This document shows, one piece after another, positions 34,957-42,496 of a stretch of DNA of 64,000 bases. The notes under the pieces are model-generated. The model saw nothing but the letters and a program-made list of their open reading frames with translations, ran no database searches and was not told where the DNA came from. The stretch comes from Morococcus cerebrosus (lineage in GTDB: Bacteria; Pseudomonadota; Gammaproteobacteria; Burkholderiales; Neisseriaceae): NCBI RefSeq assembly GCF_022749515.1, contig NZ_CP094242.1:2510277-2574276 (forward strand), written 5' to 3'. Position 1 is the first letter of the stretch, and each line of letters opens with the position of its first letter. Made by a program: the position numbers and the translations under genes.

Positions 34957-35226
34957 TTAAGACTCCTTTTCCTGCGCGTCATGCGCATTTTCTTTGACGC
35001 GGTACGCTTCGAGGTCCAACAAATTTTTGAGGGCATCCTCATAGGCAAATTCGCGGCCTTTTGCCTCATCAAAGATGTCGGGAGTAATACAGGCAGACTT
35101 GCCGATGACCACAAAACCCGAATGCAAAATCACAGTACACACGGTAGCAGTCGTACCTTCGACACGGTGGTATCGAGTGTCGGCAATACGCGCAACCAAA
35201 TCTTCACGCTTTAAAAATAAAGTCAT
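34957..35226 (-). CDS. Phage gp49-like protein
   Basis: This gives 89 residues. ADTRYHRVEGTTATVCTVILHSGFVVIGKSACI and FDEAKGREFAYEDALKNLLDLEAYR match the Gp49/66 family of head-region proteins of unknown role. Abuts the DUF2190 gene. Confidence 0.75.
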   Translation of the reverse strand: MTLFLKREDLVARIADTRYHRVEGTTATVCTVILHSGFVVIGKSACITPDIFDEAKGREFAYEDALKNLLDLEAYRVKENAHDAQEKES

Positions 35227-35240
35227 TTTTTATCTCCACA

Positions 35241-35270
35241 GGTCGTCTGAAGCCTTTCAGACGACCTTTT
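35241..35270. terminator. DUS inverted-pair terminator after major head gene
   Basis: AGGTCGTCTGAAG / CTTTCAGACGACCT with a very short loop and a T-run on both strands, between the head gene stop (35274) and the gp49-like start. Confidence 0.75.
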
Positions 35271-35273
35271 TTA

Positions 35274-36212
35274 TCAAGCAACCGCGTTTTCAAATAAGAA
35301 ACCGCATGCACCGCCGACCACCGCCGCTTTGCGGATGTCGGTATAGCGCGCGTATTCCACCTTGCCGCCGACCGCTTCGAAGCGGTCGACTACCGGCATA
35401 CCGCGGCGGCGGAAGGTATAACCGAAGCTCGGCTCACCCTCGTCATTGCCGCCGGAAGCCGCATTCGGACGCACAATCAGGCTGGCGAATTTGCCCCAAA
35501 TATCTTGAGTGGCCTTATTGGCGGCAGGCGTAGATACCGCTTCGCCGACGATGATGTCGTCCAGCTCCAGCAGGTTTTTCAGCTGCTCGACCGTGAGCAG
35601 GGACTTGCGCTCATTAGCCCCCAGTGCGCCGATGAGCTTCTCGTGGCGTTTCAGCGCCGACAGCACGCTCGCGCCTACCACCAGCACCGACGGGCGTACA
35701 CCGCAGCCTGCGCGAACCGTTTCGCGGGCGGTTTCGATGTCTGCCAACGGATCAGAGTTTTTATCGCTCCATTTTTGGGTGGCGGCCAAATCTTTGCTGA
35801 AACCGGACTGATAAGCCGATTTGTTTTGCAGGAGGGCGGCAGTTTCGATTTCTTGACGCAGCTGCACGCCATTGACCACGCGGCGTGTTGCCTTGGCGCG
35901 CTCGTCGTACATGGATTCGGCTTGTTCGCGGTAATCTACGCCTGCCGCCAAATCATGCTCTTCCAACACGACCGGCATAAAGCTTGGTGAGTCCAGCGTA
36001 ATCACATTCGATGCCGCACCGACCGCACGTTCGGTCTGATACTCGACAAACGAACCCTTGCCGAACACCGGCACACGCAAGCCTTCTTTGTCCGCAAAAA
36101 CCTGTGGAAAGATTTTCTCGGCAATGAAATTCGCCTGTTTGTAGCCCAGTGCGATATTGGTCAAAACTGGATCATACTGACCGCGCAGGCCGCGCAAATG
36201 AGATGCACTCAT
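35274..36212 (-). CDS. Major head protein (Mu gpT family)
   Basis: This gives 312 residues. LTNIALGYKQANFIAEKIFPQVFADKEG and VLVVGASVLSALKRHEKLIGALGANER are typical of Mu gpT/HI1505-like capsid proteins. SD is AAAGGATAAAAC; 19 bases further upstream is a 28-bp palindrome (36231-36258). Confidence 0.92.
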   Translation of the reverse strand: MSASHLRGLRGQYDPVLTNIALGYKQANFIAEKIFPQVFADKEGLRVPVFGKGSFVEYQTERAVGAASNVITLDSPSFMPVVLEEHDLAAGVDYREQAESMYDERAKATRRVVNGVQLRQEIETAALLQNKSAYQSGFSKDLAATQKWSDKNSDPLADIETARETVRAGCGVRPSVLVVGASVLSALKRHEKLIGALGANERKSLLTVEQLKNLLELDDIIVGEAVSTPAANKATQDIWGKFASLIVRPNAASGGNDEGEPSFGYTFRRRGMPVVDRFEAVGGKVEYARYTDIRKAAVVGGACGFLFENAVA

Positions 36213-36230
36213 GTTTTATCCTTTTTTAGG

Positions 36231-36258
36231 TCAAATGCGACGACGTCGTCGCATTTGA
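36231..36258. promoter_or_regulatory. Long perfect palindrome, copy 1 (before major head gene)
   Basis: Half-site TCAAATGCGACGAC mirrored exactly. Copies also stand at 45356-45381 and 48032-48055, each just upstream of a start codon on the minus strand and without a T-run, so an mRNA 5'-stabilising or processing stem, or a protein-binding site, is more likely than a terminator. Confidence 0.75.
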
Positions 36259-36270
36259 CGGGTTGATGAT

Positions 36271-36762
36271 TTAAGCAATAGTACGGCGGGCAGCCTCTTC
36301 GTAAGAGATACCTTCCGTCGCCGCCAATGCCAATGCACGTTGGTGATGGCTCAAGGCTTCCGGGTCCGACGCTTCGGCAAAGTCTGCCGCCAATCCCGAC
36401 GGCGTTTCGCCTTTAGCCATCTCGCCGCCCTGAATCTGCTTGGGCAGAACGGCGGTAAAAAACGCACGCAGCGCGGCAGACAAAGGCTGCTTCTTACTGC
36501 CTTCGCCGAAGTCGGCGGTTACGTCGGTAGGGTATTCGGCAAAATCCAAAACCTTGACGACCAAATCCTTGTCGGCAGGTTTCAGACGACCTTCTTTAAC
36601 CAAGCCTTCGGCAAATTCGGCATTCTGCTCATGCGCACCATCGCGCAGGGCGGCATGCTGCTCGTCTTGCAGCTTTTTCAATTCCGCCTGCGATTCGGCG
36701 GCCTTCTTCTCGGCAGCTTCGCGGGCGGCCTTTTCGGCTGCAAGCTCTTGTTCCAGCGACAT
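36271..36762 (-). CDS. Nested scaffold protein (Mu gpZ-like), internal start
   Basis: The internal in-frame ATG at 36762 (MSLEQELAAEK) is preceded by a perfect SD, AAGGAGACCCCT. The product of 163 residues is just the coiled-coil scaffold part of gpI, the same I/Z arrangement described for Mu. Confidence 0.8.
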   Translation of the reverse strand: MSLEQELAAEKAAREAAEKKAAESQAELKKLQDEQHAALRDGAHEQNAEFAEGLVKEGRLKPADKDLVVKVLDFAEYPTDVTADFGEGSKKQPLSAALRAFFTAVLPKQIQGGEMAKGETPSGLAADFAEASDPEALSHHQRALALAATEGISYEEAARRTIA

Positions 36763-37302
36763 AGGGGTCTCCTTGTTTTCATGGTTTTCTGGGGGTGGGG
36801 GTGATTCGGTAAATTCGGCAGGTTTAAAACCCGCCATGCTCAGTAATCGGCGCAAAAAGCCAATTTCTTGCGGTTCTTCGGCAAACTCGACATAAACTTC
36901 GTCCTCGGCAAAACTGATGGCGGACAACCCCTTGACTGCGGGCGGTTGCGCTCCCAAAAAGCCGACATGGCGCAGCGTCCAAACGCCCGGTTTAGGATTG
37001 TTCGGGCTGGTCGGTGGGTAAAAACTCGCCGACACTTTTTTATATCGTCCGGCTTTAACCAAATCCGCAAAGCCCTCATCGACTTGGGCAAAGTCCGCCG
37101 TCAGCACGCCGTTTTGCACATTAAGCGACTTGACCCAGCCGTAGGCGGGCGCATCTGCCTTGGGATGCCCGACCACAATAGGGGCCTCATGCACCTTCGG
37201 GTCATATGCTTGGGCAGCGGCGGCAAGGTCGGCTTCGGTAATCGTTACCGTATTGCCGTTTGCATCGGTACGCGTTCCTGAACGGAAAATTTCGTAAGAC
37301 AT
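36271..37302 (-). CDS. Head maturation protease with C-terminal scaffold (Mu gpI)
   Basis: This gives 343 residues. APIVVGHPKADAPAYGWVKSL near residue 40-60 and the following region match the Mu I prohead protease (phage serine-type protease). From residue ~181 on it is a charged coiled coil (LEQELAAEKAAREAAEKKAA), the scaffold. The start ATG 37302 has its only SD (GAGG) inside the hairpin at 37308-37330. Here it follows mor directly; in Mu the lysis and packaging genes would lie between. Confidence 0.9.
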   Translation of the reverse strand: MSYEIFRSGTRTDANGNTVTITEADLAAAAQAYDPKVHEAPIVVGHPKADAPAYGWVKSLNVQNGVLTADFAQVDEGFADLVKAGRYKKVSASFYPPTSPNNPKPGVWTLRHVGFLGAQPPAVKGLSAISFAEDEVYVEFAEEPQEIGFLRRLLSMAGFKPAEFTESPPPPENHENKETPMSLEQELAAEKAAREAAEKKAAESQAELKKLQDEQHAALRDGAHEQNAEFAEGLVKEGRLKPADKDLVVKVLDFAEYPTDVTADFGEGSKKQPLSAALRAFFTAVLPKQIQGGEMAKGETPSGLAADFAEASDPEALSHHQRALALAATEGISYEEAARRTIA

Positions 37303-37307
37303 AAAAA

Positions 37308-37330
37308 AGCCTCATCGGATGGATGAGGCT
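37308..37330 (-). promoter_or_regulatory. Hairpin sequestering the SD of the protease gene
   Basis: AGCCTCATC / GATGAGGCT stem, loop 5, then T6 and ATG at 37302. Looks like a terminator, yet GAGG in the 3' arm is the only SD. Upstream are GTCCGTCTGAA (37340-37350) and CCGCCTTTTAATGCGG, as at gp46. Confidence 0.7.
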
Positions 37331-37471
37331 ATTGTGGCAAAGTCCGTCTGAACCGCCTTTTAATGCGGCTTAAAGAATGATTGTTCAAAAAGGCGTTAAA
37401 ATCGCGTTTTTAGCGCGTTTACCCACTGAGATAGGCAAACCCTTATCCAAGCCGACAAATGCGCTAAAAAA

Positions 37472-37495
37472 GCGGTCAGGATGAATCCTGACCGC
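37472..37495 (-). terminator. Terminator after mor
   Basis: Perfect stem GCGGTCAGGAT/ATCCTGACCGC with 2-base loop and T6 on the minus strand, 21 bases past the mor stop. Confidence 0.85.
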
Positions 37496-37516
37496 CATCT
37501 TGATTAAATCGGGTGA

Positions 37517-37858
37517 TCACACAAACAAATCTCCCTGATTTTTTGCCCGCTCCGCCATCCCGACCTCCTTGACGATGCGGTAGATGTGCTGGACGGTCAA
37601 ATCATATTTGCGGGCAAGCTCCACATGATTCTTGCCGTTAAACTCCTTATAAATCTTCAGGTCTCGCTCGGATACCCGGCCCAAAAGGTTTTTCGGAAAA
37701 TAAATCAACTGCCCGCCCCAGTTGCTGGTCAGATGATGAGACAGCTTTTTAGATACCTCGACCGCCTGCTGCCGCTCTATCGGCAATACCGACATCAAGC
37801 AGGCAACCGCCTGGTCTTCTAAATCTGCCACCAGCTCAGGCACTCTGTTGTCCGCCAT
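37517..37858 (-). CDS. mor: Middle operon regulator Mor
   Basis: This gives 113 residues. NWGGQLIYFPKN and DLKIYKEFNGKNHVELARKYDLTVQHIYRIVKEV are the conserved dimerisation and HTH parts of the Mor/C family of transcription activators. In Mu, Mor activates the C gene promoter; no separate C homologue is seen, so this may be the only late activator. It overlaps gemA by 23 bases. Confidence 0.93.
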   Translation of the reverse strand: MADNRVPELVADLEDQAVACLMSVLPIERQQAVEVSKKLSHHLTSNWGGQLIYFPKNLLGRVSERDLKIYKEFNGKNHVELARKYDLTVQHIYRIVKEVGMAERAKNQGDLFV

Positions 37859-38312
37859 TCTCCACCCTCACTTTCCATTTTTTTAAGTGCTCGATGACCC
37901 GTATCGCGTCATCAGTCCCTAACCATCCATGATAATCTATGCCCGTCATGCGTTTGACAAATCGAGCCAGGCTCAATTCAGACGGGCTGCGCACGGCGCC
38001 CAAATGGTGCAGCTCCAACCAAAGCGCGCGTATCTTTTTGACCTGCGCCTCCATCATGCGGTTGGGCATATGCACCGGCAAATCAGGCTTGCTTGATACC
38101 GCCTGCGCCTTAGTAGTAACCACAAAGCCACGCATTTTCATCGCCCGTACGGCAAGCTCCAGCTCCTCGACCGACAGTTTGGTACTGCTCGTCTTACCGC
38201 ATGACAGATTGGCGAGCAGCGCGCGGTATTCGCCGTCGTCCATCATCAACTGGGTTTTGGCCACATGGATGAGCCGTATCAACCGCTGTTTTTTCTGAGC
38301 ACGGGTTTCCAT
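37836..38312 (-). CDS. gemA: GemA family regulator (DUF1018)
   Basis: This gives 158 residues. QKKQRLIRLIHVAKTQLMMDDGEYRALLANLSCGKTSSTKLS is, in its features, the DUF1018 core of Mu gp16/GemA, reported to modulate host gene expression and supercoiling. The gene lies immediately before mor as in Mu. A 29-bp palindrome at 38333-38361 precedes it. Confidence 0.9.
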   Translation of the reverse strand: METRAQKKQRLIRLIHVAKTQLMMDDGEYRALLANLSCGKTSSTKLSVEELELAVRAMKMRGFVVTTKAQAVSSKPDLPVHMPNRMMEAQVKKIRALWLELHHLGAVRSPSELSLARFVKRMTGIDYHGWLGTDDAIRVIEHLKKWKVRVENGGQQSA

Positions 38313-38332
38313 TTCCAGCCCCCAAGAACCTC

Positions 38333-38361
38333 AAAAAAGTGAAACATTGTTTCACTTTTTT
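38333..38361. promoter_or_regulatory. Palindrome upstream of gemA
   Basis: Arms AAAAAAGTGAAACA and TGTTTCACTTTTTT around a central T. It could be a bidirectional terminator or an operator controlling the gemA-mor unit; AT-rich promoter-like DNA (to 38400) lies upstream. Confidence 0.55.
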
Positions 38362-38433
38362 CAAGAAAATCAATAAATAATGATATTCTATTCGGGATTT
38401 TTGCGCAGTGCAACTAAAACGGACGGATGCAAA

Positions 38434-38455
38434 AAAGCCCCCGTTTGGGGGCTTT
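38434..38455 (-). terminator. Terminator of the 68-residue membrane protein gene
   Basis: AAAGCCCCC/GGGGGCTTT stem with 4-base loop and T6 on the minus strand, directly after the stop at 38458. Confidence 0.88.
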
Positions 38456-38457
38456 CG

Positions 38458-38664
38458 TCATAAAAATTTAATCACTACCGCCATCATTGCGGCGACGGCT
38501 GATACCAATCCGGTAGCAATCATAATGGGATACCACCGAGCCTCTTGGGCTATTTTGACCGATTCCGCATTTATCTTATGCGCGGTTGCGATGATTTTTG
38601 CGATTTCGGCATCCACTTTTCTAAGTTCAGCCTGTTTCATTTCAGTATCCAATAAATCTTTCAT
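38458..38664 (-). CDS. Small membrane-anchored protein under promoter copy 1
   Basis: This gives 68 residues: a helical N-terminus (MKQAELRKVDAEIAKIIATAHKI) and a C-terminal membrane segment (YPIMIATGLVSAVAAMMAVV). RBS AAAGGACTC. It is a single-gene unit with its own promoter (38718-38745) and terminator. The promoter is identical to the one before the 242-residue zinc protein. No family recognised; candidate anti-host or exclusion protein. Confidence 0.7.
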   Translation of the reverse strand: MKDLLDTEMKQAELRKVDAEIAKIIATAHKINAESVKIAQEARWYPIMIATGLVSAVAAMMAVVIKFL

Positions 38665-38717
38665 TTTTTGAGTCCTTTAGGTTTTTCGGGCTTGCTTCAT
38701 GCTTCCCGATAAGCTCC

Positions 38718-38745
38718 ATTATACGCGATATTTTCACATAGTCAA
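38718..38745 (-). promoter_or_regulatory. Sigma70-type promoter, copy 1
   Basis: TTGACT (38740-38745), 16-bp spacer, TATAAT (38718-38723) on the minus strand. All 28 bases are identical to the promoter at 41080-41107. The leaders after both also match partly (GGAAGCA..AAGCAAGCC). Confidence 0.85.
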
Positions 38746-38748
38746 GAA

Positions 38749-38949
38749 TTATTTGAGCGTGTTTTGCAGCATGACCCACTTGCGGTGCGGCATCCCGGAG
38801 TGATCCTTGGCATCAACCGGAGCGACCCAGTTTTGCACGGTGCGCAATGCCGTGCCAGTCCGTCGTCCGACTTCGGCAAGGGTCAGCCCGTATGTATCCA
38901 TCACAAATCTTAAGTTTGCAGGGGTGTAGCCTGCTTCAGGATATTTCAT
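38749..38949 (-). CDS. Small HTH protein
   Basis: This gives 66 residues: MDTYGLTLAEVGRRTGTALRTVQNWVAP is a helix-turn-helix, followed by HRKWVMLQNTLK. It overlaps the preceding HTH gene by 4 bases (ATGA) and its stop is 4 bp from the -35 of promoter copy 1. Likely DNA-binding regulator of the operon. Confidence 0.75.
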   Translation of the reverse strand: MKYPEAGYTPANLRFVMDTYGLTLAEVGRRTGTALRTVQNWVAPVDAKDHSGMPHRKWVMLQNTLK

Positions 38950-39290
38950 TTAGCCTCCTTGCAGCCCATCGCCATTGCCTCAGCAAAAACCGACAATTTG
39001 ATTTTGTATTCCAATACATCCGCCCCTTTTTTTGGGGCGGTCAGTATAGGCTTAGTTCCGCCGGCAATCTGCGCGGCGATACTGTCTATCTCTCTCTGCC
39101 TGAGCCGTATTAGGGCCAACAGATTTTCCTCCACCTCATCAGGCATAACTCCCTCTCCGCTCTCCCAACGATTCCAGGCTCGCTCTGATACACCATCAGG
39201 ACGGACAGATGTACAGGCGACCGACTTAGCAGCTTCCAAAACGGTTAAAAACAAAAGACGACGGTACGCCTCAATGACAATGTAGTGCAT
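38946..39290 (-). CDS. HTH regulator, YdiL/DUF1870-like (Aca2-like)
   Basis: This gives 114 residues, SD AAGGAG. RRLLFLTVLEAAKSVA ... SERAWNRWESGEGVMPDEVEENLLALIRLRQREID has the layout of DUF1870/YdiL proteins, the fold of the anti-CRISPR-associated regulator Aca2; the C-terminal part diverges. In known cases such proteins repress their own short operon. Here it follows the integrase by 14 bases. Assignment is by pattern only. Confidence 0.65.
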   Translation of the reverse strand: MHYIVIEAYRRLLFLTVLEAAKSVACTSVRPDGVSERAWNRWESGEGVMPDEVEENLLALIRLRQREIDSIAAQIAGGTKPILTAPKKGADVLEYKIKLSVFAEAMAMGCKEAK

Positions 39291-39304
39291 AGTTTGACTC
39301 CTTC

Positions 39305-40240
39305 TTAGGAATCATTATATCCGCCGCGACCGATGGCACGCCATCGGTTTATCTCGTCCGCGTACCAAATCATTAATTGTCTGCGCTCGTCTAACAGCAT
39401 CGCCTTGTTATAAACGCCGCGCACACCGCTGATGATATGGGCCAACTGCAATTCGATCGCATCAACTGACCATAGCCCGCTTTCGTGGGCGTGTGTGCTA
39501 AAAACCTTGCGGAATCCATGTATAGTCATCTTGTCCCGCCAGCCGGCCTGCGTGATAACGTGCAAAGGGCGGTGTCCGCCGATACCGCCAAATAAAAGGT
39601 CTCCGGAAATTCCGCGCCGTGTTCGCTCAACCAGCCAAGCAGACAACAAATCCACAACTTGAGGCGCGAGTGGGACGACATGTGGCCGCCTCATTTTCAT
39701 CCGCGCTGCAGGGATCGTCCATGTTGCCGTCGCAAAATCAAATTCAGACAACGCTGCATTAACCGCCTCGCCGCGCCGAACAGCGGTATAGACAATGAGC
39801 CAAAAGGCAGTCAGCGCGGCGGCATCGATATTGGTATGGGTATCCACCGCCGCCAAAAATTCGGGCATATCCTGCGGTGGGATAAAGCTAAAGCCCTTGT
39901 AAGTATAGGGTTTTAGCGCAATGCCCAGCCCTTCGGCAGGATTGTAGCGGCACCAGCCCTGCACCTTGGCATATCGGTACACCCCTGATACCACTTGCAA
40001 CAGCCGCCGTGCCTGCGACGGCGCATCTTGCTCGTAGGTTTGGATGCAGCGGATGATTTGCATGGGTGTGATGCGGTGGATACGCTGCTGCCCGATAAAC
40101 GGATACACATACCGCTCCATTCGGTAGCGGGTGTATTTTTGCATTTCCGGACAGCACTTGGCGAGGCTGACAGACAGGTATTCCTCAGCTGCCGTCTGAA
40201 AACGGGGCGGCCGGGACAGCCAATTGCTAAACCAGCTCAT
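39305..40240 (-). CDS. Tyrosine recombinase (phage integrase)
   Basis: This gives 311 residues, SD AAGGAG. The N-terminal SAM-like core-binding domain (TAAEEYLSVSLAKC ... SQARRLLQVVSGVYRYA) is followed by the catalytic domain with R in YTAVRRGEAVNA, HGFRKVFSTHAHE (H-x-x-R) and, near the end, GVYNKAMLLDERRQLM with the candidate nucleophile Tyr. It is complete, of P4-type C-terminal pattern but without the N-terminal arm-binding domain. It sits within the early region of a transposable phage, which already has a DDE transposase. Confidence 0.9.
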   Translation of the reverse strand: MSWFSNWLSRPPRFQTAAEEYLSVSLAKCCPEMQKYTRYRMERYVYPFIGQQRIHRITPMQIIRCIQTYEQDAPSQARRLLQVVSGVYRYAKVQGWCRYNPAEGLGIALKPYTYKGFSFIPPQDMPEFLAAVDTHTNIDAAALTAFWLIVYTAVRRGEAVNAALSEFDFATATWTIPAARMKMRRPHVVPLAPQVVDLLSAWLVERTRRGISGDLLFGGIGGHRPLHVITQAGWRDKMTIHGFRKVFSTHAHESGLWSVDAIELQLAHIISGVRGVYNKAMLLDERRQLMIWYADEINRWRAIGRGGYNDS

Positions 40241-40295
40241 GGTTGCTCCTTAAGGAGTGGCGGGTCTGCCGTAGGCTCCCCGCCGGTTGGATGGT

Positions 40296-41024
40296 TTATT
40301 GCTCGCGCCAAGCCTGCAGGGCGGCACGGTACTCATCGATGGCTGCTTTTTGCTCATCGGTCATACTGTGTTTGGTGTCGTCCACATAGTAATTGTAGCT
40401 GCCTGGCCGGCCGTAGATTTTGCCGTTCCACGGTTTGCCGCCTTCGCGGCTGCTTTTGGCATAATCCGCGCCGTGCCGCTCTTTCAAAAAGTCAAAGCAG
40501 CCGTTGTATTGGGGTTTTGAGGCTTCTTTTTCAGCGATTTTTTGCCATTGGTGGCGCAGCATCGCCATATCCAGCACATTGCTGGCCGGCTGCTCCAAAC
40601 GGTAGCCGAGCGGGGCGATTTCTTGGATGATGGCTTCGGCTTTTTCCATCAGTTCGCTTTCAGACTTAGCTTCAAAAGTTTTTTGCCATGCCTTGGGCGG
40701 CTCTTTCGTAGCCAACACTCCGGCCAATCCTTCTTTTTCGTCGTGGGTAAAGCAAAAACCTAATGCTTTCAGGGATTCTTTATTTGCCAAGGTTCTGCCG
40801 TGTACCACCACGGAAAACAACGGCACCGAGCCCATGCGGTATTTGATAACGGCAACCTGTTCGGCTGCCTCATCGGCGGCTGCTTGCTGTTTTTTGTAGC
40901 ATTCGGGGCAAACCATGTTTTGCTCGTACCAAGCCAGTTTGCGTTCGCGGTCGGCACTTTTGCCGAAAAGAGATACGCTTCCAGTACCATGACCGCAAGC
41001 GTAGGAGTAAGAGTATTTAGCCAT
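40296..41024 (-). CDS. Zinc-ribbon protein under promoter copy 2
   Basis: This gives 242 residues, SD AAAGGATG. The N-terminus has CGHGTGS ... MVCPECYKKQ, a likely zinc site (CxH/CxxC). The rest mixes helices (KSESELMEKAEAIIQEIAP) with GKIYGRPGSYNYYVDDTKHSM and has no family I recognise. It heads a probable operon with the integrase and two HTH genes. Function unknown. Confidence 0.75.
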   Translation of the reverse strand: MAKYSYSYACGHGTGSVSLFGKSADRERKLAWYEQNMVCPECYKKQQAAADEAAEQVAVIKYRMGSVPLFSVVVHGRTLANKESLKALGFCFTHDEKEGLAGVLATKEPPKAWQKTFEAKSESELMEKAEAIIQEIAPLGYRLEQPASNVLDMAMLRHQWQKIAEKEASKPQYNGCFDFLKERHGADYAKSSREGGKPWNGKIYGRPGSYNYYVDDTKHSMTDEQKAAIDEYRAALQAWREQ

Positions 41025-41079
41025 TTTGATTCATCCTTTAAGGTTGTTCAGGCTTGCTTTGTGCTTCCTGATGAGTTGT

Positions 41080-41107
41080 ATTATACGCGATATTTTCACA
41101 TAGTCAA
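41080..41107 (-). promoter_or_regulatory. Sigma70-type promoter, copy 2
   Basis: TTGACT (41102-41107), 16-bp spacer, TATAAT (41080-41085); identical over 28 bp to copy 1 at 38718-38745. Confidence 0.85.
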
Positions 41108-41138
41108 TAACATTTTTAAAATTATTTCGCCAAAATAA

Positions 41139-41171
41139 AAAGGTCGCCTGAATCTCTTCAGACGACCTTTT
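41139..41171. terminator. DUS-like terminator after HU gene
   Basis: AAGGTCGCCTGAA / TTCAGACGACCTT stem, 15 bases past the HU stop (41186) on the minus strand. Confidence 0.75.
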
Positions 41172-41185
41172 AAACATCAGCGGCT

Positions 41186-41461
41186 TTAACGGTTAACCGC
41201 TTCTTTCAACGCCTTGCCTGCACGGAATTTAGGCGTTTTTCGTGCCGCGATGGTCAGCGGTTCGCCCGTTTTCGGATTGCGGCCTTTACGCTCGGCAGAT
41301 TGGGCGGTGTGGAACGAACCGAAGCCGACCAACGTAACGTCTTTGCCGTCCTTCATCGCCTGCGTTACCACGCTGACAAACGCATCGACAAATTCTGACG
41401 CAGCGCGTTTGCTCAATTCCGCTTCGTCGGCGATGGCTTGGATTAATTCGGATTTATTCAC
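41186..41461 (-). CDS. Phage-encoded HU-type nucleoid protein
   Basis: This gives 91 residues; start is GTG 41461 behind AGGAG. MNKSELIQAIADEAELSKRAA, VTLVGFGSFHTAQSAERKGRNPKTGEPL and ARKTPKFRAGKALKEAVN are canonical HU. HU bends DNA and is needed for Mu transpososome assembly, so a phage copy may make transposition independent of host HU; this is inference. Its neighbours are phage early genes, so it is not the host hupB locus. Confidence 0.95.
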   Translation of the reverse strand: MNKSELIQAIADEAELSKRAASEFVDAFVSVVTQAMKDGKDVTLVGFGSFHTAQSAERKGRNPKTGEPLTIAARKTPKFRAGKALKEAVNR

Positions 41462-41536
41462 TTTTGACTCCTAATTTAGATTTAAATACGGCAGACCGTG
41501 CCGCGCGGTTTATGAATTTATAGTTTCAGATGGCTT

Positions 41537-41731
41537 TTAATCTTGACAGGCATCTAAAATTTGACCGACAAATTGTTCATGGACTGATTGTTGCCGCTTC
41601 CGCAACATGCTTGTTACCGCATGACCCACCAACATGGCTGGAGATGGTTTTTGGTCACGAGTCAAACCTTCAATACCAATTTCGAATAAACCTTCTTCTG
41701 TATCTTCAATAGTGATAATGACTTTAGCCAT
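41537..41731 (-). CDS. Hypothetical phage early protein
   Basis: This gives 64 residues, SD GGAGG. VIITIEDTEEGLFEIGIEGLTRD is a beta pattern, then SPAMLVGHAVTSMLRKRQQSVHEQF a helix. Overlaps the next upstream small gene by 8 bases. Similar short proteins occur in Mu-like early operons; function unknown. Confidence 0.7.
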   Translation of the reverse strand: MAKVIITIEDTEEGLFEIGIEGLTRDQKPSPAMLVGHAVTSMLRKRQQSVHEQFVGQILDACQD

Positions 41732-41882
41732 TGCTTTTTTCCTCCAAAATTTTCAATATTTCTGCCCATTGATTCGGGCTGACACGATATTCAACATAAC
41801 TTGAGTAACCACTATCTGCTTTTAAATGCAATGTTAACGTGGCATCTTTTTTATCCTTGCATAAATTAGCTCCTTTCTCCAT
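41724..41882 (-). CDS. Hypothetical small phage protein
   Basis: This gives 52 residues (MEKGANLCKDKKDATLTLHL start; YSSYVEYRVSPNQWAEILKI later). It is coupled to the genes on both sides: start 2 bases after the DUF3164 stop, end overlapping the 64-residue gene. Confidence 0.6.
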   Translation of the reverse strand: MEKGANLCKDKKDATLTLHLKADSGYSSYVEYRVSPNQWAEILKILEEKSNG

Positions 41883-41884
41883 TT

Positions 41885-42496
41885 TCACACCTTCGCCACA
41901 TCCAAATTAATCAACTGATACTCCCCATCCTCGCCGCGCTGATACACCCGCACAAACGGCTTGCTGATATGCACCTGCAAACTGTCGGAGAGCGCATCCA
42001 TCGCCCGTTGCCATTTTTCATCCGTGATTTGCAGGCGGCGCAGGCCGAGGACGCGGGCGGTGCTGATATTGCCTTCTTTATCCACTTGGAAGGCCGCGTT
42101 AATCAGTGTTTTCAATTCCGTGCGGCTGCCTTCCGTCCATTCGTTGATACACTCGTCAATCAGAGCCTTGGCCGCCAACAGCCCCTCGTCGAATACCAGT
42201 GTGTCCTGCATGGCGAGGTTGACGCGGTACGCGCCGTCAAAGCTGTGCAGGCTGATATTGCCTTTCTTACCGCCGACATTCACGTCGTATCGGTCGGCAC
42301 TCAACTGTACAAACGCCGCAATATCGTCCATAGCTTCGCGTTTGAAGGCGATTAAGTCATCCTGTACCGCGCGGGCTTTTGCAGCGATTTCCTGCACCAG
42401 CTCGTCGCGCAGCAGGTCAATTTCGCGGATATTGGCCAGCGGCACGAGATTGCCTTTGGCATCCTGTTTGTATTGGCTTACATCTAAATTACTCAT
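41885..42496 (-). CDS. DUF3164 phage early protein
   Basis: This gives 203 residues. VPLANIREIDLLRDELVQEIAAKARAVQ, ALIDECINEWTEGSRTELKTLINAAFQVD and QITDEKWQRAMDALSDSLQVHISKPFVRVYQR are diagnostic of DUF3164, present in most Mu/B3-like early operons. Role unknown. Overlaps the upstream gene by 4 bases. Confidence 0.88.
   Translation of the reverse strand: MSNLDVSQYKQDAKGNLVPLANIREIDLLRDELVQEIAAKARAVQDDLIAFKREAMDDIAAFVQLSADRYDVNVGGKKGNISLHSFDGAYRVNLAMQDTLVFDEGLLAAKALIDECINEWTEGSRTELKTLINAAFQVDKEGNISTARVLGLRRLQITDEKWQRAMDALSDSLQVHISKPFVRVYQRGEDGEYQLINLDVAKV

Noticed and set aside
37303..37516. A C-type late activator gene in the gap after mor
   Set aside because: Only hairpins, a terminator and a DUS are present; no open frame of suitable length.
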